Positions 45,020 to 53,139 of a DNA stretch of 64,000 bases are shown here, piece after piece; the stretch's first letter is position 1, and the number at the start of each line of letters is the position of its first letter. The notes beneath the pieces were generated by a model that searched no databases, had not been told where the DNA came from, and saw only the letters and a list, made by a program, of their open reading frames with translations. Where the stretch lies: assembly GCA_024742695.1 (NCBI GenBank), contig JANSXY010000022.1, positions 1 to 64,000 on the forward strand. The letters are read 5' to 3'. The stretch comes from Paracoccaceae bacterium (GTDB lineage Bacteria; Pseudomonadota; Alphaproteobacteria; Rhodobacterales; Rhodobacteraceae). A program made the translations under genes and the position numbers.

Positions 45020-46102
45020 GTGGCCGTGACGATGCCGATCCCCGAGGTCATGCAGGGCGTGCAGCTTGTCGGCCACGGCGGGCCCGAGAAACTGGTATGG
45101 AACCCGGCGATCCCGGTGCCGGTTCCGGGGCCGGGCGAGGCGCTCGTTCGTGTTCTCGCCGCCGGGGTCAACAACACCGACATCAACACGAGGCTGGGCT
45201 GGTATGCACGCGAAGTCACCGGCGCGACCGATTCGGTCGGGGGCGAGGCCGGGATCGAGGCCGGCGGCTGGGCCGGTGCCCTGCGCTTTCCGCTGATCCA
45301 GGGCGGCGACCTGTGCGGCGAGGTGGTGGCGCTTGGTCCCGGCACGCCGGGCCCCGTGCCGGGTACGCGCGTCACCTGCCCGATCAACCAGCCGATGCCC
45401 ACCGATGACGCGCCGATGCGGTTCGTCGCGCTCGGTTCGGAATACGACGGGGCCTTCGCGCAGTTCTGCCGGCTGCCGGTCGATCAACTGTTCGACGTGA
45501 GTTCCGCGCCGCTGTCGGACGTGGAAATCGCCGCGATCCCGTGCGCGCATGGCACCGCGTTCAACCTGCTGACCCGCGCCGGCGTGGCGCCGGGCGAGGA
45601 TGTGCTGATCACCGGCGCCTCCGGCGGGGTGGGGCTGGCGGCCGTCGCGCTGGCCCGGCTTCTGGGCGCGCGGGTCACGGCGGTGGCGAGCCCGGCCAAG
45701 CAGGAGGTGGTGCGGGACGAGGGGGCGCAGGCCGTGCTCGACCGCGGCGCGACCCCGCCGCCGCACAGCTTCGACGCGGTGATCGACGTGGTTGGCGGGC
45801 CGGGGTTCCAGGGCCTTCTGGACGCCTTGAAGCCCGGCGGGCGCTATGCCGTTTCGGGCGCGATCGCGGGCCCGGTCGTCGAGGCCGATCTGCGGGTGAT
45901 CTACCTGTCGGACCTCACGCTTTTCGGCTGCACCTTTACCCCGCGCGCGGTCTTCGCGCGGCTGATCGAGATGGTGAACGCGGGCCGCGTGCGGCCGCGT
46001 GTGTCGCGAACCTATCCGCTGGCGGAGATCGCCCGCGCCCAGGCCGATTTCGCGGCCAAGGCCCATCCCGGCAAACTCGTCCTGATCCCGCCGCGGGATT
46101 GA
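45020..46102 (+). CDS. Zinc-type MDR dehydrogenase / quinone-oxidoreductase-like protein
   Basis: Protein of up to 360 residues of the medium-chain dehydrogenase superfamily. N-terminal GroES-like domain with 'VRVLAAGVNNTDINTRLGWY' and 'FPLIQGGDLCGEVVALGPGT'; NAD(P) site 'VLITGASGGVGLAAVALARLLGARVTAVAS' near residue 195. The usual catalytic zinc Cys/His set is incomplete, as in quinone oxidoreductases and enoyl reductases. GTG at 45020 or ATG at 45032 could start it; neither has a good ribosome site. Ten bases after the transporter ATPase gene, so it is probably in that operon and handles an aldehyde, enone or alcohol intermediate. Confidence 0.85.
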   Translation: MAVTMPIPEVMQGVQLVGHGGPEKLVWNPAIPVPVPGPGEALVRVLAAGVNNTDINTRLGWYAREVTGATDSVGGEAGIEAGGWAGALRFPLIQGGDLCGEVVALGPGTPGPVPGTRVTCPINQPMPTDDAPMRFVALGSEYDGAFAQFCRLPVDQLFDVSSAPLSDVEIAAIPCAHGTAFNLLTRAGVAPGEDVLITGASGGVGLAAVALARLLGARVTAVASPAKQEVVRDEGAQAVLDRGATPPPHSFDAVIDVVGGPGFQGLLDALKPGGRYAVSGAIAGPVVEADLRVIYLSDLTLFGCTFTPRAVFARLIEMVNAGRVRPRVSRTYPLAEIARAQADFAAKAHPGKLVLIPPRD

Positions 46103-46129
46103 GGCGCGAACAATGACACGGAGGACATC

Positions 46130-46894
46130 ATGACCGACCTGAGCGGAAAGACCGCGATCATCACCGGCGCCAGCCGCGGCATCGGCGCGGCCGCCGCCCG
46201 CCACCTTGCCGGGCTTGGCGCGACGGTGGTGCTGGCCGCGCGCAGCGAGGCCGACATCGCCGAAATCGCCGCCGAGATCGTGGCAGCGGGCGGCCGGGCG
46301 CTGGCGGTGCCCTGCGACGTGGCCAGCGCGACAGAGGTGCGCGCCCTGATCGATCGCGCGCATGCCGAAACCGGGCGGATCGACATTCTCGTCAACAACG
46401 CCGGGGTGATCGAACCGGTCGCGCGCCTGGCCGACAGCGACCCGGAGGCCTGGGGCGCGGTCGTCGACATCAATCTCAAGGGGGTCTACTACGGGCTGCG
46501 CTTCGCGATCCCCGAGATGCTGAAGGCCGGCGGCGGCACCGTCATCAACATTTCATCGGGCGCGGCGACCGGCGCGCTGGAGGGCTGGAGCCACTACTGC
46601 GCGACCAAGGCGGGCGTGCTGTCGCTGACGAAGGTGGCCGATCTGGAATACCGCGACCGCGGCATCCGGGTGATCGGCCTCAGCCCGGGCACCGTCGCGA
46701 CGGAGATGCAGGTGCAGATCAGGGCCTCGGGCATCAACCCGGTCAGCCAGCTCGATCCGTCCGTCCACATTCCGGCGGACTGGGTGGCGCGCGCCATCGC
46801 CTGGCTGTGCGGTCCCGCCGCGGATGACTGGCGTGGCACGGATTTCTCGCTCAAGACGCCGGAGGGGCGGGCGGCGGTGGGCTTGCCGACCTGA
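46130..46894 (+). CDS. Short-chain dehydrogenase/reductase (SDR)
   Basis: Protein of 254 residues, classical SDR: cofactor loop 'TGASRGIG' at 12-19, NNAG at 89-92, N114, S142/S143, Y156 and K160 (YCATK). 'AARSEAD' after the second strand suggests NADP, since Arg38-Ser39 follow where NAD enzymes have Asp. Last gene of the polyamine-type system B operon, 27 bases after the MDR gene. The paired oxidoreductases suggest steps that follow deamination, for instance oxidation or reduction of a carbonyl product. Confidence 0.9.
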   Translation: MTDLSGKTAIITGASRGIGAAAARHLAGLGATVVLAARSEADIAEIAAEIVAAGGRALAVPCDVASATEVRALIDRAHAETGRIDILVNNAGVIEPVARLADSDPEAWGAVVDINLKGVYYGLRFAIPEMLKAGGGTVINISSGAATGALEGWSHYCATKAGVLSLTKVADLEYRDRGIRVIGLSPGTVATEMQVQIRASGINPVSQLDPSVHIPADWVARAIAWLCGPAADDWRGTDFSLKTPEGRAAVGLPT

Positions 46895-46911
46895 GCGCGG
46901 CCCTCACAGGT
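46889..46911. terminator. Imperfect inverted repeat across convergent stop codons
   Basis: ACCTGAG at 46889-46895 pairs with CTCACAGGT at 46903-46911 apart from a two-base bulge and includes the stops of the SDR and the zinc-finger genes. Confidence 0.35.
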
Positions 46912-47125
46912 AGCCGTCGCCGCCGCATTGCGAACACCGCATGGCGCGCGCGCCGAAGCACCCCGAGCACCGGACGAACTGCGGGTTGCCCTGCCGGTCG
47001 GTTCCGCCGGGCACCTGGCCCGCGCCGCCGCAGATCGGGCAGGGCGCGCGGCCGGTGCCGCGGCACCGGTGACAGCGGCGCTTGACCGGCTCTGCTGGTT
47101 TCTTGCGCGGTGAGAAGTTTTCCAT
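46904..47125 (-). CDS. DnaJ-type zinc-finger mini-protein
   Basis: Protein of 73 residues that is almost only a DnaJ central zinc domain: four CxxC pairs at C18/C21, C29/C32, C53/C56 and C64/C67, three of them followed by the GxG of the CxxCxGxG repeat. No J-domain or substrate-binding part is present. Such stand-alone domains occur in Rhodobacterales and are often mislabelled as chaperones; they may bind or reduce thiols of partner proteins. The long minus-strand frame upstream through 48400 is antisense to the EF-hand gene and is not part of it. Confidence 0.75.
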   Translation of the reverse strand: MENFSPRKKPAEPVKRRCHRCRGTGRAPCPICGGAGQVPGGTDRQGNPQFVRCSGCFGARAMRCSQCGGDGYL

Positions 47126-47362
47126 GAACGCGGCTCGTCGCTTCGGGTGCTGGTCTGCGCCCGTCCGACGACCCTGCCGCAGAGAGGTGGACAAAGTCTT
47201 TCCGCCCGGCGGATTTCGCGAAACCGCGAGAATCTGAATCGAATGCGTCGGATTTTCCCACGATCTGGCCACATTTCGGCCGTTTTCCAGACAGGTTGTT
47301 AAGAGGCGTGCGCGACCTTGGTTACCAGATTGACCGCAGAGATTTGGACCGGGATAACCGCC

Positions 47363-48262
47363 ATGACGATCGCCACGACCGAGGTTGCCACCGCCGCGTG
47401 GAAGCCCAAGACCGCAAAGATGGCCAAGCCTGCCGTCGCCGACCACCACCATCCGCACAAGGCCAAGGCGAAGGCGTCGAACGAAGCGTCGCACGCCGGG
47501 CATGCCGCGAAGAAGGCCGCCAAGTCCGCCGGCCATGCCGGAGGAATGGACAAGAGCTGGGGCAAGTACGGCGCCGAAGCGATGAAGAACGCCATGACCA
47601 CGAAGATGGCGGACTACTTCACCGAGAAGGTGTCGGCCCCGCCGACGATCGAGGAACAGTCTCTCGACGTCGCCAAGGAGATCATCCGCCGGCTGGACGC
47701 CGACATGAACGGGTCGCTCAATTCCGAGGAGATCGCCGGCACCCGCCTGGCCGAGAAGATCGCGGAAGGCTTCTACGGGCTTGACGGCGACAAGACCGGC
47801 ACGCTCGATGTCGACGAGCTCTACGGCTTCATCCTCGAGGAACTGAAGAACCAGACGGTTGCCGAAACGGTGCCCGACGAGGCGTCGGGTGACACCGCCG
47901 AGGCCGCCGAAACGCCGGCCGAAACGCCGGCCGAGGCGCCGGTCGAGGCGCCGGCCGAGGCCCCCGAGGCGGTCGTGGCCGACCCCGAGATGGCCCCGAC
48001 CGAGGAAGCCGTCGAAGCCGCCGCGCCTGTCGAAACGGCCGAAACGCCCGAGGCGGCGCCGGCAGAGGCCGCAGCCGCACCGATCGACGTGATGGAGACG
48101 GTCGACTACTACGTCTCGCCGGCGATGAGCGCCGAGGAGCGGATCATCGCGGCCTTCGAGGCGGCGCTGAAGACCATCCAGGAAGGCCAGGAAGCGCGGT
48201 CCACCTACGACGTGGTCAGCGCGCTTTACGGCGACGTGCAGGGCATCATCGGTTCGTCCTGA
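47363..48262 (+). CDS. EF-hand calcium-binding protein with acidic Ala/Glu/Pro repeats
   Basis: Protein of 299 residues. Residues 1-90 are basic, rich in Ala, Lys and His with no signal peptide. Two EF-hand loops follow: D112-E123 (DADMNGSLNSEE) and D141-E152 (DGDKTGTLDVDE), both with the expected Asp/Asn/Ser and terminal Glu ligands. Residues 175-240 are an acidic repeat of the type AETPAEAPVEAPAEAPE. A short helical C-terminus ends ALYGDVQGIIGSS. I do not recognise the whole protein. It could be exported by a type I system or act inside the cell; no RTX repeats are seen. The ATG at 47363 is preferred over a TTG at 47318. Confidence 0.72.
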   Translation: MTIATTEVATAAWKPKTAKMAKPAVADHHHPHKAKAKASNEASHAGHAAKKAAKSAGHAGGMDKSWGKYGAEAMKNAMTTKMADYFTEKVSAPPTIEEQSLDVAKEIIRRLDADMNGSLNSEEIAGTRLAEKIAEGFYGLDGDKTGTLDVDELYGFILEELKNQTVAETVPDEASGDTAEAAETPAETPAEAPVEAPAEAPEAVVADPEMAPTEEAVEAAAPVETAETPEAAPAEAAAAPIDVMETVDYYVSPAMSAEERIIAAFEAALKTIQEGQEARSTYDVVSALYGDVQGIIGSS

Positions 48263-48291
48263 CCGGGATGCCGGCGCCATCTCTTGCCTTC

Positions 48292-48322
48292 GGGGCCAGG
48301 CGGGTGACGCTCGCCTGGCCCC
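48292..48322 (+). terminator. Terminator after the EF-hand gene
   Basis: GGGGCCAGGCG and CGCCTGGCCCC make an 11-bp perfect stem with a 9-nt loop, 30 bases after the stop, followed by a modest TGTCGTTAT stretch. Confidence 0.75.
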
Positions 48323-48414
48323 TGTCGTTATGGATGGGGGCGCGGGCGGGGCGGCGGCATTTGTGATGCGCGGGCGGCGCGGATAGTCTGGGCCGGTCAC
48401 CGCCGGAGCCCGCC

Positions 48415-50361
48415 ATGACCTCGGTTCGTCTTCGTCTTCTCGTGCTGGCGCTTGCGCCCTTCGTCGTGCTGATGCCGCTTCTGCTGCTGGTCGGGATGAA
48501 CCGCTGGACGGCGGATTACGACCGGGTGCTGATCGCCAATGTCGAAAGCGACCTTCGGATCGCCGAGCAATACCTCGCCCGGATCATGACCGCGACGGGC
48601 GACGATCTGTCGGCGCTGGCGGGTTCGGCGGAATTCGCGCGGATGCTGGCGCTGCCGGAAGCCGACCGGGCGGGGGTGTTCGACGACAAGCGCCGCGCGC
48701 TGGAACTGGATTTCCTCGTGTTCCTCGACGATGAGGCGGCCGCGCGCGAAGCCGGGCGCTGGCCGGTGATCGCCGCGGCCACCGGCGGCCGCCCGGCCAC
48801 CGAGATCGATGTCTTTCCGGCCGAAACCCTCGCGGCGCTGCCCGGCGGGCTGGATGGCCGCGCCCGGATCGACCTGATCGAGACCGAGGCCGCGGTGCCC
48901 ACCGACCGGAGGGTCGAGGATCGCGGCATGGTCGTGCATTCGGCCGCACCGGTGCGCGTGGCGGGGCGGGCGGGGGTGCTGGTGGGCGGCATCCTGCTGA
49001 ACCGCAACCTGCAGTTCATCGACACGATTAACGCGCTGGTCTACCTCAACGCCGTTACCGGCGGTGACCGCCAGGGCACCGCGACGCTGTTTCTCGACGA
49101 TGTCCGGGTGTCGACCAACGTGCGGCTGTTCGAGGATGTCCGGGCGCTGGGCACGCGGGTTTCGGCCGCGGTGCGCGGCGCGGTGCTGGACGAGGGCCGC
49201 ACCTGGCTCGACCGCGCCTTCGTCGTGAACGACTGGTACATTTCCGGCTACCTGCCGCTGACCGACAGTTTCGGCCAGCGGGTCGGGATGCTGTACGTCG
49301 GCTTTCTCGAAGCGCCGTTCACCGCGGTCAAGCGCGAGGCGATCCTGTGGATGTTCGGGGCGTTCACCGCGGTCCTGCTGTTGTCGGCGCCGGCCTTCCT
49401 GGGGCTGGCCAAGGGCATCTTCGCCCCGCTGGAGCGGATGACGCGCACGATGGACCGGGTCGGGCGGGGCGATCTTTCGGCCCGCAACGGCGCGGTGGGG
49501 ACGCGCGACGAGATCGGCCAGGTCGCCGCGCATCTCGACGAATTGCTCGACCAGGTGCAGGATCGCGACCGCCGGCTGAGGGCCTGGGCGGACGAGTTGA
49601 ACCGCCGCGTCGAGGACCGCACGGCGGAACTGCGCGCCGCCAATGCCAAGCTGGAAGAGACCTTCAAGCAACTGGTGATGAGCGAGAAGCTGGCCGCGAT
49701 CGGCGAGATCACCGCCGGCGTGGCGCATGAGATCAACAATCCCGTCGCGGTGATCCAGGGCAATGTCGAGGTCATGCGCGAGGCGCTGGGCGAGGCCGCA
49801 AAACCCGTAGAGACGGAACTGGCGCTGATCGAGCGGCAGGTCATGCGGATTGACGCGATCGTCGGGAAACTGCTGAAATTCGCCCGTCCCAGCGAATTCT
49901 CCGGCAATGCGGAGATTGTGGATTTGCAATCTCTTGTGACCGATTGCCTGGTCCTGGTCGAACATCTCTTGTCAAAAAACAACATCGAGGTGGATGGCCA
50001 GCTTGCCGGGGTCGATCCGGTGCGTATCGATCCCGGAGAGCTGCAACAGGTGGTGATCAACCTGATCGTCAATGCCGTCCAGGCGATGGGGCCGGGCGGC
50101 CGGCTGGTGCTGGCCCTGTCGCGGGAGACGCGCGATGGACAGGACGGCGTGGTCCTGTCGGTGCGCGATACCGGCCCCGGCATTCCCGAAGACAGGCTCG
50201 GCGCGGTGTTCGACCCGTTCTTCACCACCAAGACCGGCGAGGGTACCGGCCTTGGCCTGTCGATCTCGCAAACGCTGATCCAGCATGCCGGCGGCCTGAT
50301 CACCGTGCGGAACCACCCCGGCGGCGGGGCGGAATTCCGGGTCTGGCTGCCGGCGGCCTGA
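48415..50361 (+). CDS. Membrane sensor histidine kinase
   Basis: Protein of 648 residues. Helix 1 at about 8-28, periplasmic double-Cache-like sensor (about 35-305; ends 'YISGYLPLTDSFGQRVGMLYVGF'), helix 2 at about 310-332, HAMP (333-385), coiled-coil linker, HisKA with the phospho-acceptor H438 in 'GVAHEINNPV', and HATPase_c with N-box 'QQVVINLIVNAVQAMG', G1 'VRDTGPGIPEDR', F-box 'FDPFFTTK' and G2 'GTGLGLSI'. This is an NtrB/DctB-type kinase, the class that usually partners NtrC-type regulators. No receiver gene is adjacent; the only one in the window is at 59928-61286. Confidence 0.93.
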   Translation: MTSVRLRLLVLALAPFVVLMPLLLLVGMNRWTADYDRVLIANVESDLRIAEQYLARIMTATGDDLSALAGSAEFARMLALPEADRAGVFDDKRRALELDFLVFLDDEAAAREAGRWPVIAAATGGRPATEIDVFPAETLAALPGGLDGRARIDLIETEAAVPTDRRVEDRGMVVHSAAPVRVAGRAGVLVGGILLNRNLQFIDTINALVYLNAVTGGDRQGTATLFLDDVRVSTNVRLFEDVRALGTRVSAAVRGAVLDEGRTWLDRAFVVNDWYISGYLPLTDSFGQRVGMLYVGFLEAPFTAVKREAILWMFGAFTAVLLLSAPAFLGLAKGIFAPLERMTRTMDRVGRGDLSARNGAVGTRDEIGQVAAHLDELLDQVQDRDRRLRAWADELNRRVEDRTAELRAANAKLEETFKQLVMSEKLAAIGEITAGVAHEINNPVAVIQGNVEVMREALGEAAKPVETELALIERQVMRIDAIVGKLLKFARPSEFSGNAEIVDLQSLVTDCLVLVEHLLSKNNIEVDGQLAGVDPVRIDPGELQQVVINLIVNAVQAMGPGGRLVLALSRETRDGQDGVVLSVRDTGPGIPEDRLGAVFDPFFTTKTGEGTGLGLSISQTLIQHAGGLITVRNHPGGGAEFRVWLPAA

Positions 50362-50374
50362 CGGTCAGGCCGCC
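50352..50374. terminator. Near-perfect palindrome across convergent stop codons
   Basis: Arms GGCGGCCTGAC (50352-50362) and GTCAGGCCGCC (50364-50374) are separated by one base. The TGA stops of the kinase (50359-50361) and of formate dehydrogenase alpha (50365-50367 on the other strand) are inside it. Likely a bidirectional terminator built into both coding ends. Confidence 0.6.
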
Positions 50375-53136
50375 GTCACCCTCACCGCGGCGAACTTGAA
50401 CTCGGGGATCTTGCCGTAGGGGTCGAGCGCCGGGTTGGTCAGGATGTTCGCCGCCGCCTCGACATAGGCGAAGGGTAGGAACACCATGTCGGGCGCCACC
50501 GCGCGATCGGCCCGCGCCATCACGGTCACCGACCCGCGCCGGGTTTCCAGCCGCACCATGCCGCCCGGTTCCACGCCGAGCCGGCGCAGGGTGGCCGGAT
50601 GCAGCGAGCAGTTGGCCTGCGGTTCCACGGCATCGAGCACCCGCGAGCGCCGGGTCATCGAGCCGGTGTGCCAGTGTTCCAGCTGCCGCCCGGTGGTCAG
50701 AACCATCGGGTAGTCGGCATCGGGCTGTTCGTCGGGCGGGATCACGCTGGCCGGGGTGAACCGGGCCCGGCCGCCCGGCCGCGGGAACCCCTCGGCGAAC
50801 ACGATCGCCTGGCCCGGATCCTCGGGCGACAGGCTGGGATAGGTCACGCCGCCCTCGCGCTCCAGCCGCTCCCAGGTGATGTTGTCGAGCGATTTCATCG
50901 ACCGCTTCATCTCGGCGAAGACCTGAGAGGGATGGCTGTAGGACCAGTCCAGCCCCAGCCGCCGGGCGAGATCGACGGTGATCGCCCAGTCCTCGCGCGC
51001 CGCGCCGGGCGGGGCGACGGCGGCGCGGCCCATCTGCACCTGCCGGTTGGTGTTCGTCACCGTGCCGGTCTTTTCGTAGAACGCCGCGGCGGGCAGGATC
51101 ACGTCGGCGTAGTTCGCCGTCTCGGTCAGGAAGATATCCTGCACGACAAGATGTTCGAGGCTGGCCAGCGCGGCGCGGGCATGGGTGACGTCGGGGTCCG
51201 ACATCGCCGGGTTCTCGCCAAGGATATACATCCCCCGGATGTCGCCGGCATGCACGGCGCCGAGGATCTCGGTCACCGTCAGGCCCTTGTCCGGCGCGAT
51301 GCCTTCCTTGCCCCAGATCTCGGCGAAGGCGCTGCGCACGCCGTCGTCGGTCACGCTTTGATAATCGGGCAGGAACATCGGGATCAGCCCGGCGTCCGAG
51401 GCGCCCTGCACGTTGTTCTGGCCGCGCAGCGGATGCAGCCCGGCGCCCGGCTTGCCGACATTGCCGGTCATCAGCGCGAGGCTGATCAGGCAGCGCGAGT
51501 TGTCGGTGCCGTGGACATGCTGGCTGACCCCCATGCCCCAGAAGATCATCCCGGCGCCGGAGGTGGCGAAGGTGCGCGCCACGTCGCGCACGGTGGCGGC
51601 GGGAATGCCCGTCAGCTCTTCCATCGCCTCGGGCGCGAAGCCGGCGAGGTGCTGCTTCTCGGCCTCCCAGTTCTCGGCGAAGCGGTCGATATAGGCCTGG
51701 TCGTAAAGCCCTTCCTCGACGATCACCGCCATGATCGCGTTCAGAAGCGGCACGTCGGCCCCAGGGCGGAATTGCAGCATGTGGCTGGCGTGGCGCTTCA
51801 GCGCCGTGCCGCGCGGGTCCAGCACGATCAGCTTGCCGCCGCGCTTGGCGAACTGCTTGAAGAAGGTGGCGGCGACGGGATGGTTTTCCACCGGGTTGGC
51901 GCCGATCACGATCGCCACGTCGGCGTTCTCGATCTCGTTGAAGGTCGCCGTCACCGCGCCGGAGCCGACGTTTTCCAGAAGCGCCGCGACGGACGAGGCG
52001 TGGCAGAGCCGCGTGCAGTGATCGACGTTGTTATGGCCGAACCCCTGGCGGATCAGCTTCTGGAACAGGTAGGCCTCTTCGTTCGAGCACTTGGCCGAAC
52101 CGAAGCCCGCGACCGACCGGCCGCCATGCGCGTCGCGCAGTCGCGCCAGCCCGCCCGCGGCGGCGTCCAGCGCCTCGTCCCAGCTCGCTTCGCGGAAATG
52201 CGTGAACGGGTTGGCCGGATCGACGTTGAGCCCCTTTTCGGCGCCCTCGCGGCGGATCAGCGGCATCGTCAGCCGGTGCGGGTGATGGATGTAGTCGAAG
52301 CCGAACCGCCCCTTGACGCACAGCCGCCCCTCGTTCGCCGGGCCGTCGATCCCCTCGACATATTTCACCTTGCCGTCCTTGACCTTCAGCGACACCTGGC
52401 AGCCGACGCCGCAGAACGGGCAGATCGAGCGGGTTTCGCTGTCGAAATCGGTGCTGTCGCCCTGCTGCGCCTCGTCGACGACGCTGGCGGGCATCAGCGC
52501 CCCGGTCGGACAGGCCTGCACGCATTCGCCGCAGGCCACGCAGGTGCTGTCGCCCATCGGATCGGCGAAATCGAAGGTCGGGTAGGCATCGTGGCCGCGC
52601 CCGGCCATGCCGATCACGTCGTTCACCTGCACCTCGCGGCAGGCGCGCACGCACAGCCCGCACTGGATGCAGGCGTCGAGGTTGACCCGCATCGCCACGT
52701 GGCTGTCGTCGAGCAGCGGAATACGGTCGGGCTCCAGCGCCGGGAACCGGCTTTCGCTGACGCCGTTCAGATCGGCCATGTCCCAAAGATGCGCGCCCGC
52801 GTCATGCGCCGCGTCGCGCGCGGGCTGGTCGGCGAGCAACAGTTCCATCACCATCTCGCGCGATTTCCGCGCCCGCGCGCTGTCGGTGCTGACGGTCATG
52901 CCGGCGCTGGCAGCGCGGCAGCAGGAGGCGGCGAGCACCCGCTCGCCCTCGATCTCGACCATGCAGGCGCGGCAGTTGCCGTCGGCGCGGTAGCCCGGCG
53001 CGTCCTTGTGGCACAGGTGCGGGATCGTCGTGCCGTGCCGCTTGGCGACCTCCCAGATCGTTTCCCCGGGCAGGGCGGTGACCTCGCGCCCGTCGAGCGT
53101 GAAGGTCACCAGCGAGATGTCGTTGCCGTCAGCCAT
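50365..53136 (-). CDS. fdsA: NAD-linked formate dehydrogenase, alpha (catalytic) subunit
   Basis: Protein of 923 residues of the cytosolic FdsA/FDH1A type; it oxidises formate to CO2. N-terminal 2Fe-2S domain with C42, C55, C58 and C72/C73; two 4Fe-4S sites at C156/C159/C162/C166 and C199/C202/C205/C209; the cofactor-proximal 4Fe-4S at C239/C242/C246/C273. The metal ligand is C378 followed by the catalytic H379 in 'HCTRLCHAS', so it is a Cys, not Sec, enzyme. Molybdenum or tungsten is possible; the layout with a fused beta subunit resembles the tungsten-dependent FDH1 of Methylobacterium. There are four bases between the alpha start and the beta stop. Confidence 0.94.
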   Translation of the reverse strand: MADGNDISLVTFTLDGREVTALPGETIWEVAKRHGTTIPHLCHKDAPGYRADGNCRACMVEIEGERVLAASCCRAASAGMTVSTDSARARKSREMVMELLLADQPARDAAHDAGAHLWDMADLNGVSESRFPALEPDRIPLLDDSHVAMRVNLDACIQCGLCVRACREVQVNDVIGMAGRGHDAYPTFDFADPMGDSTCVACGECVQACPTGALMPASVVDEAQQGDSTDFDSETRSICPFCGVGCQVSLKVKDGKVKYVEGIDGPANEGRLCVKGRFGFDYIHHPHRLTMPLIRREGAEKGLNVDPANPFTHFREASWDEALDAAAGGLARLRDAHGGRSVAGFGSAKCSNEEAYLFQKLIRQGFGHNNVDHCTRLCHASSVAALLENVGSGAVTATFNEIENADVAIVIGANPVENHPVAATFFKQFAKRGGKLIVLDPRGTALKRHASHMLQFRPGADVPLLNAIMAVIVEEGLYDQAYIDRFAENWEAEKQHLAGFAPEAMEELTGIPAATVRDVARTFATSGAGMIFWGMGVSQHVHGTDNSRCLISLALMTGNVGKPGAGLHPLRGQNNVQGASDAGLIPMFLPDYQSVTDDGVRSAFAEIWGKEGIAPDKGLTVTEILGAVHAGDIRGMYILGENPAMSDPDVTHARAALASLEHLVVQDIFLTETANYADVILPAAAFYEKTGTVTNTNRQVQMGRAAVAPPGAAREDWAITVDLARRLGLDWSYSHPSQVFAEMKRSMKSLDNITWERLEREGGVTYPSLSPEDPGQAIVFAEGFPRPGGRARFTPASVIPPDEQPDADYPMVLTTGRQLEHWHTGSMTRRSRVLDAVEPQANCSLHPATLRRLGVEPGGMVRLETRRGSVTVMARADRAVAPDMVFLPFAYVEAAANILTNPALDPYGKIPEFKFAAVRVTAA

Positions 53137-53139
53137 GTC

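Noticed and set aside
46904-48400. A 498-codon minus-strand frame continuing from the zinc-finger gene
   Set aside because: Beyond 47125 it is antisense to the EF-hand gene and has the repetitive Gly/Arg/Leu composition of a GC-rich shadow; only the last 73 codons hold a real motif.
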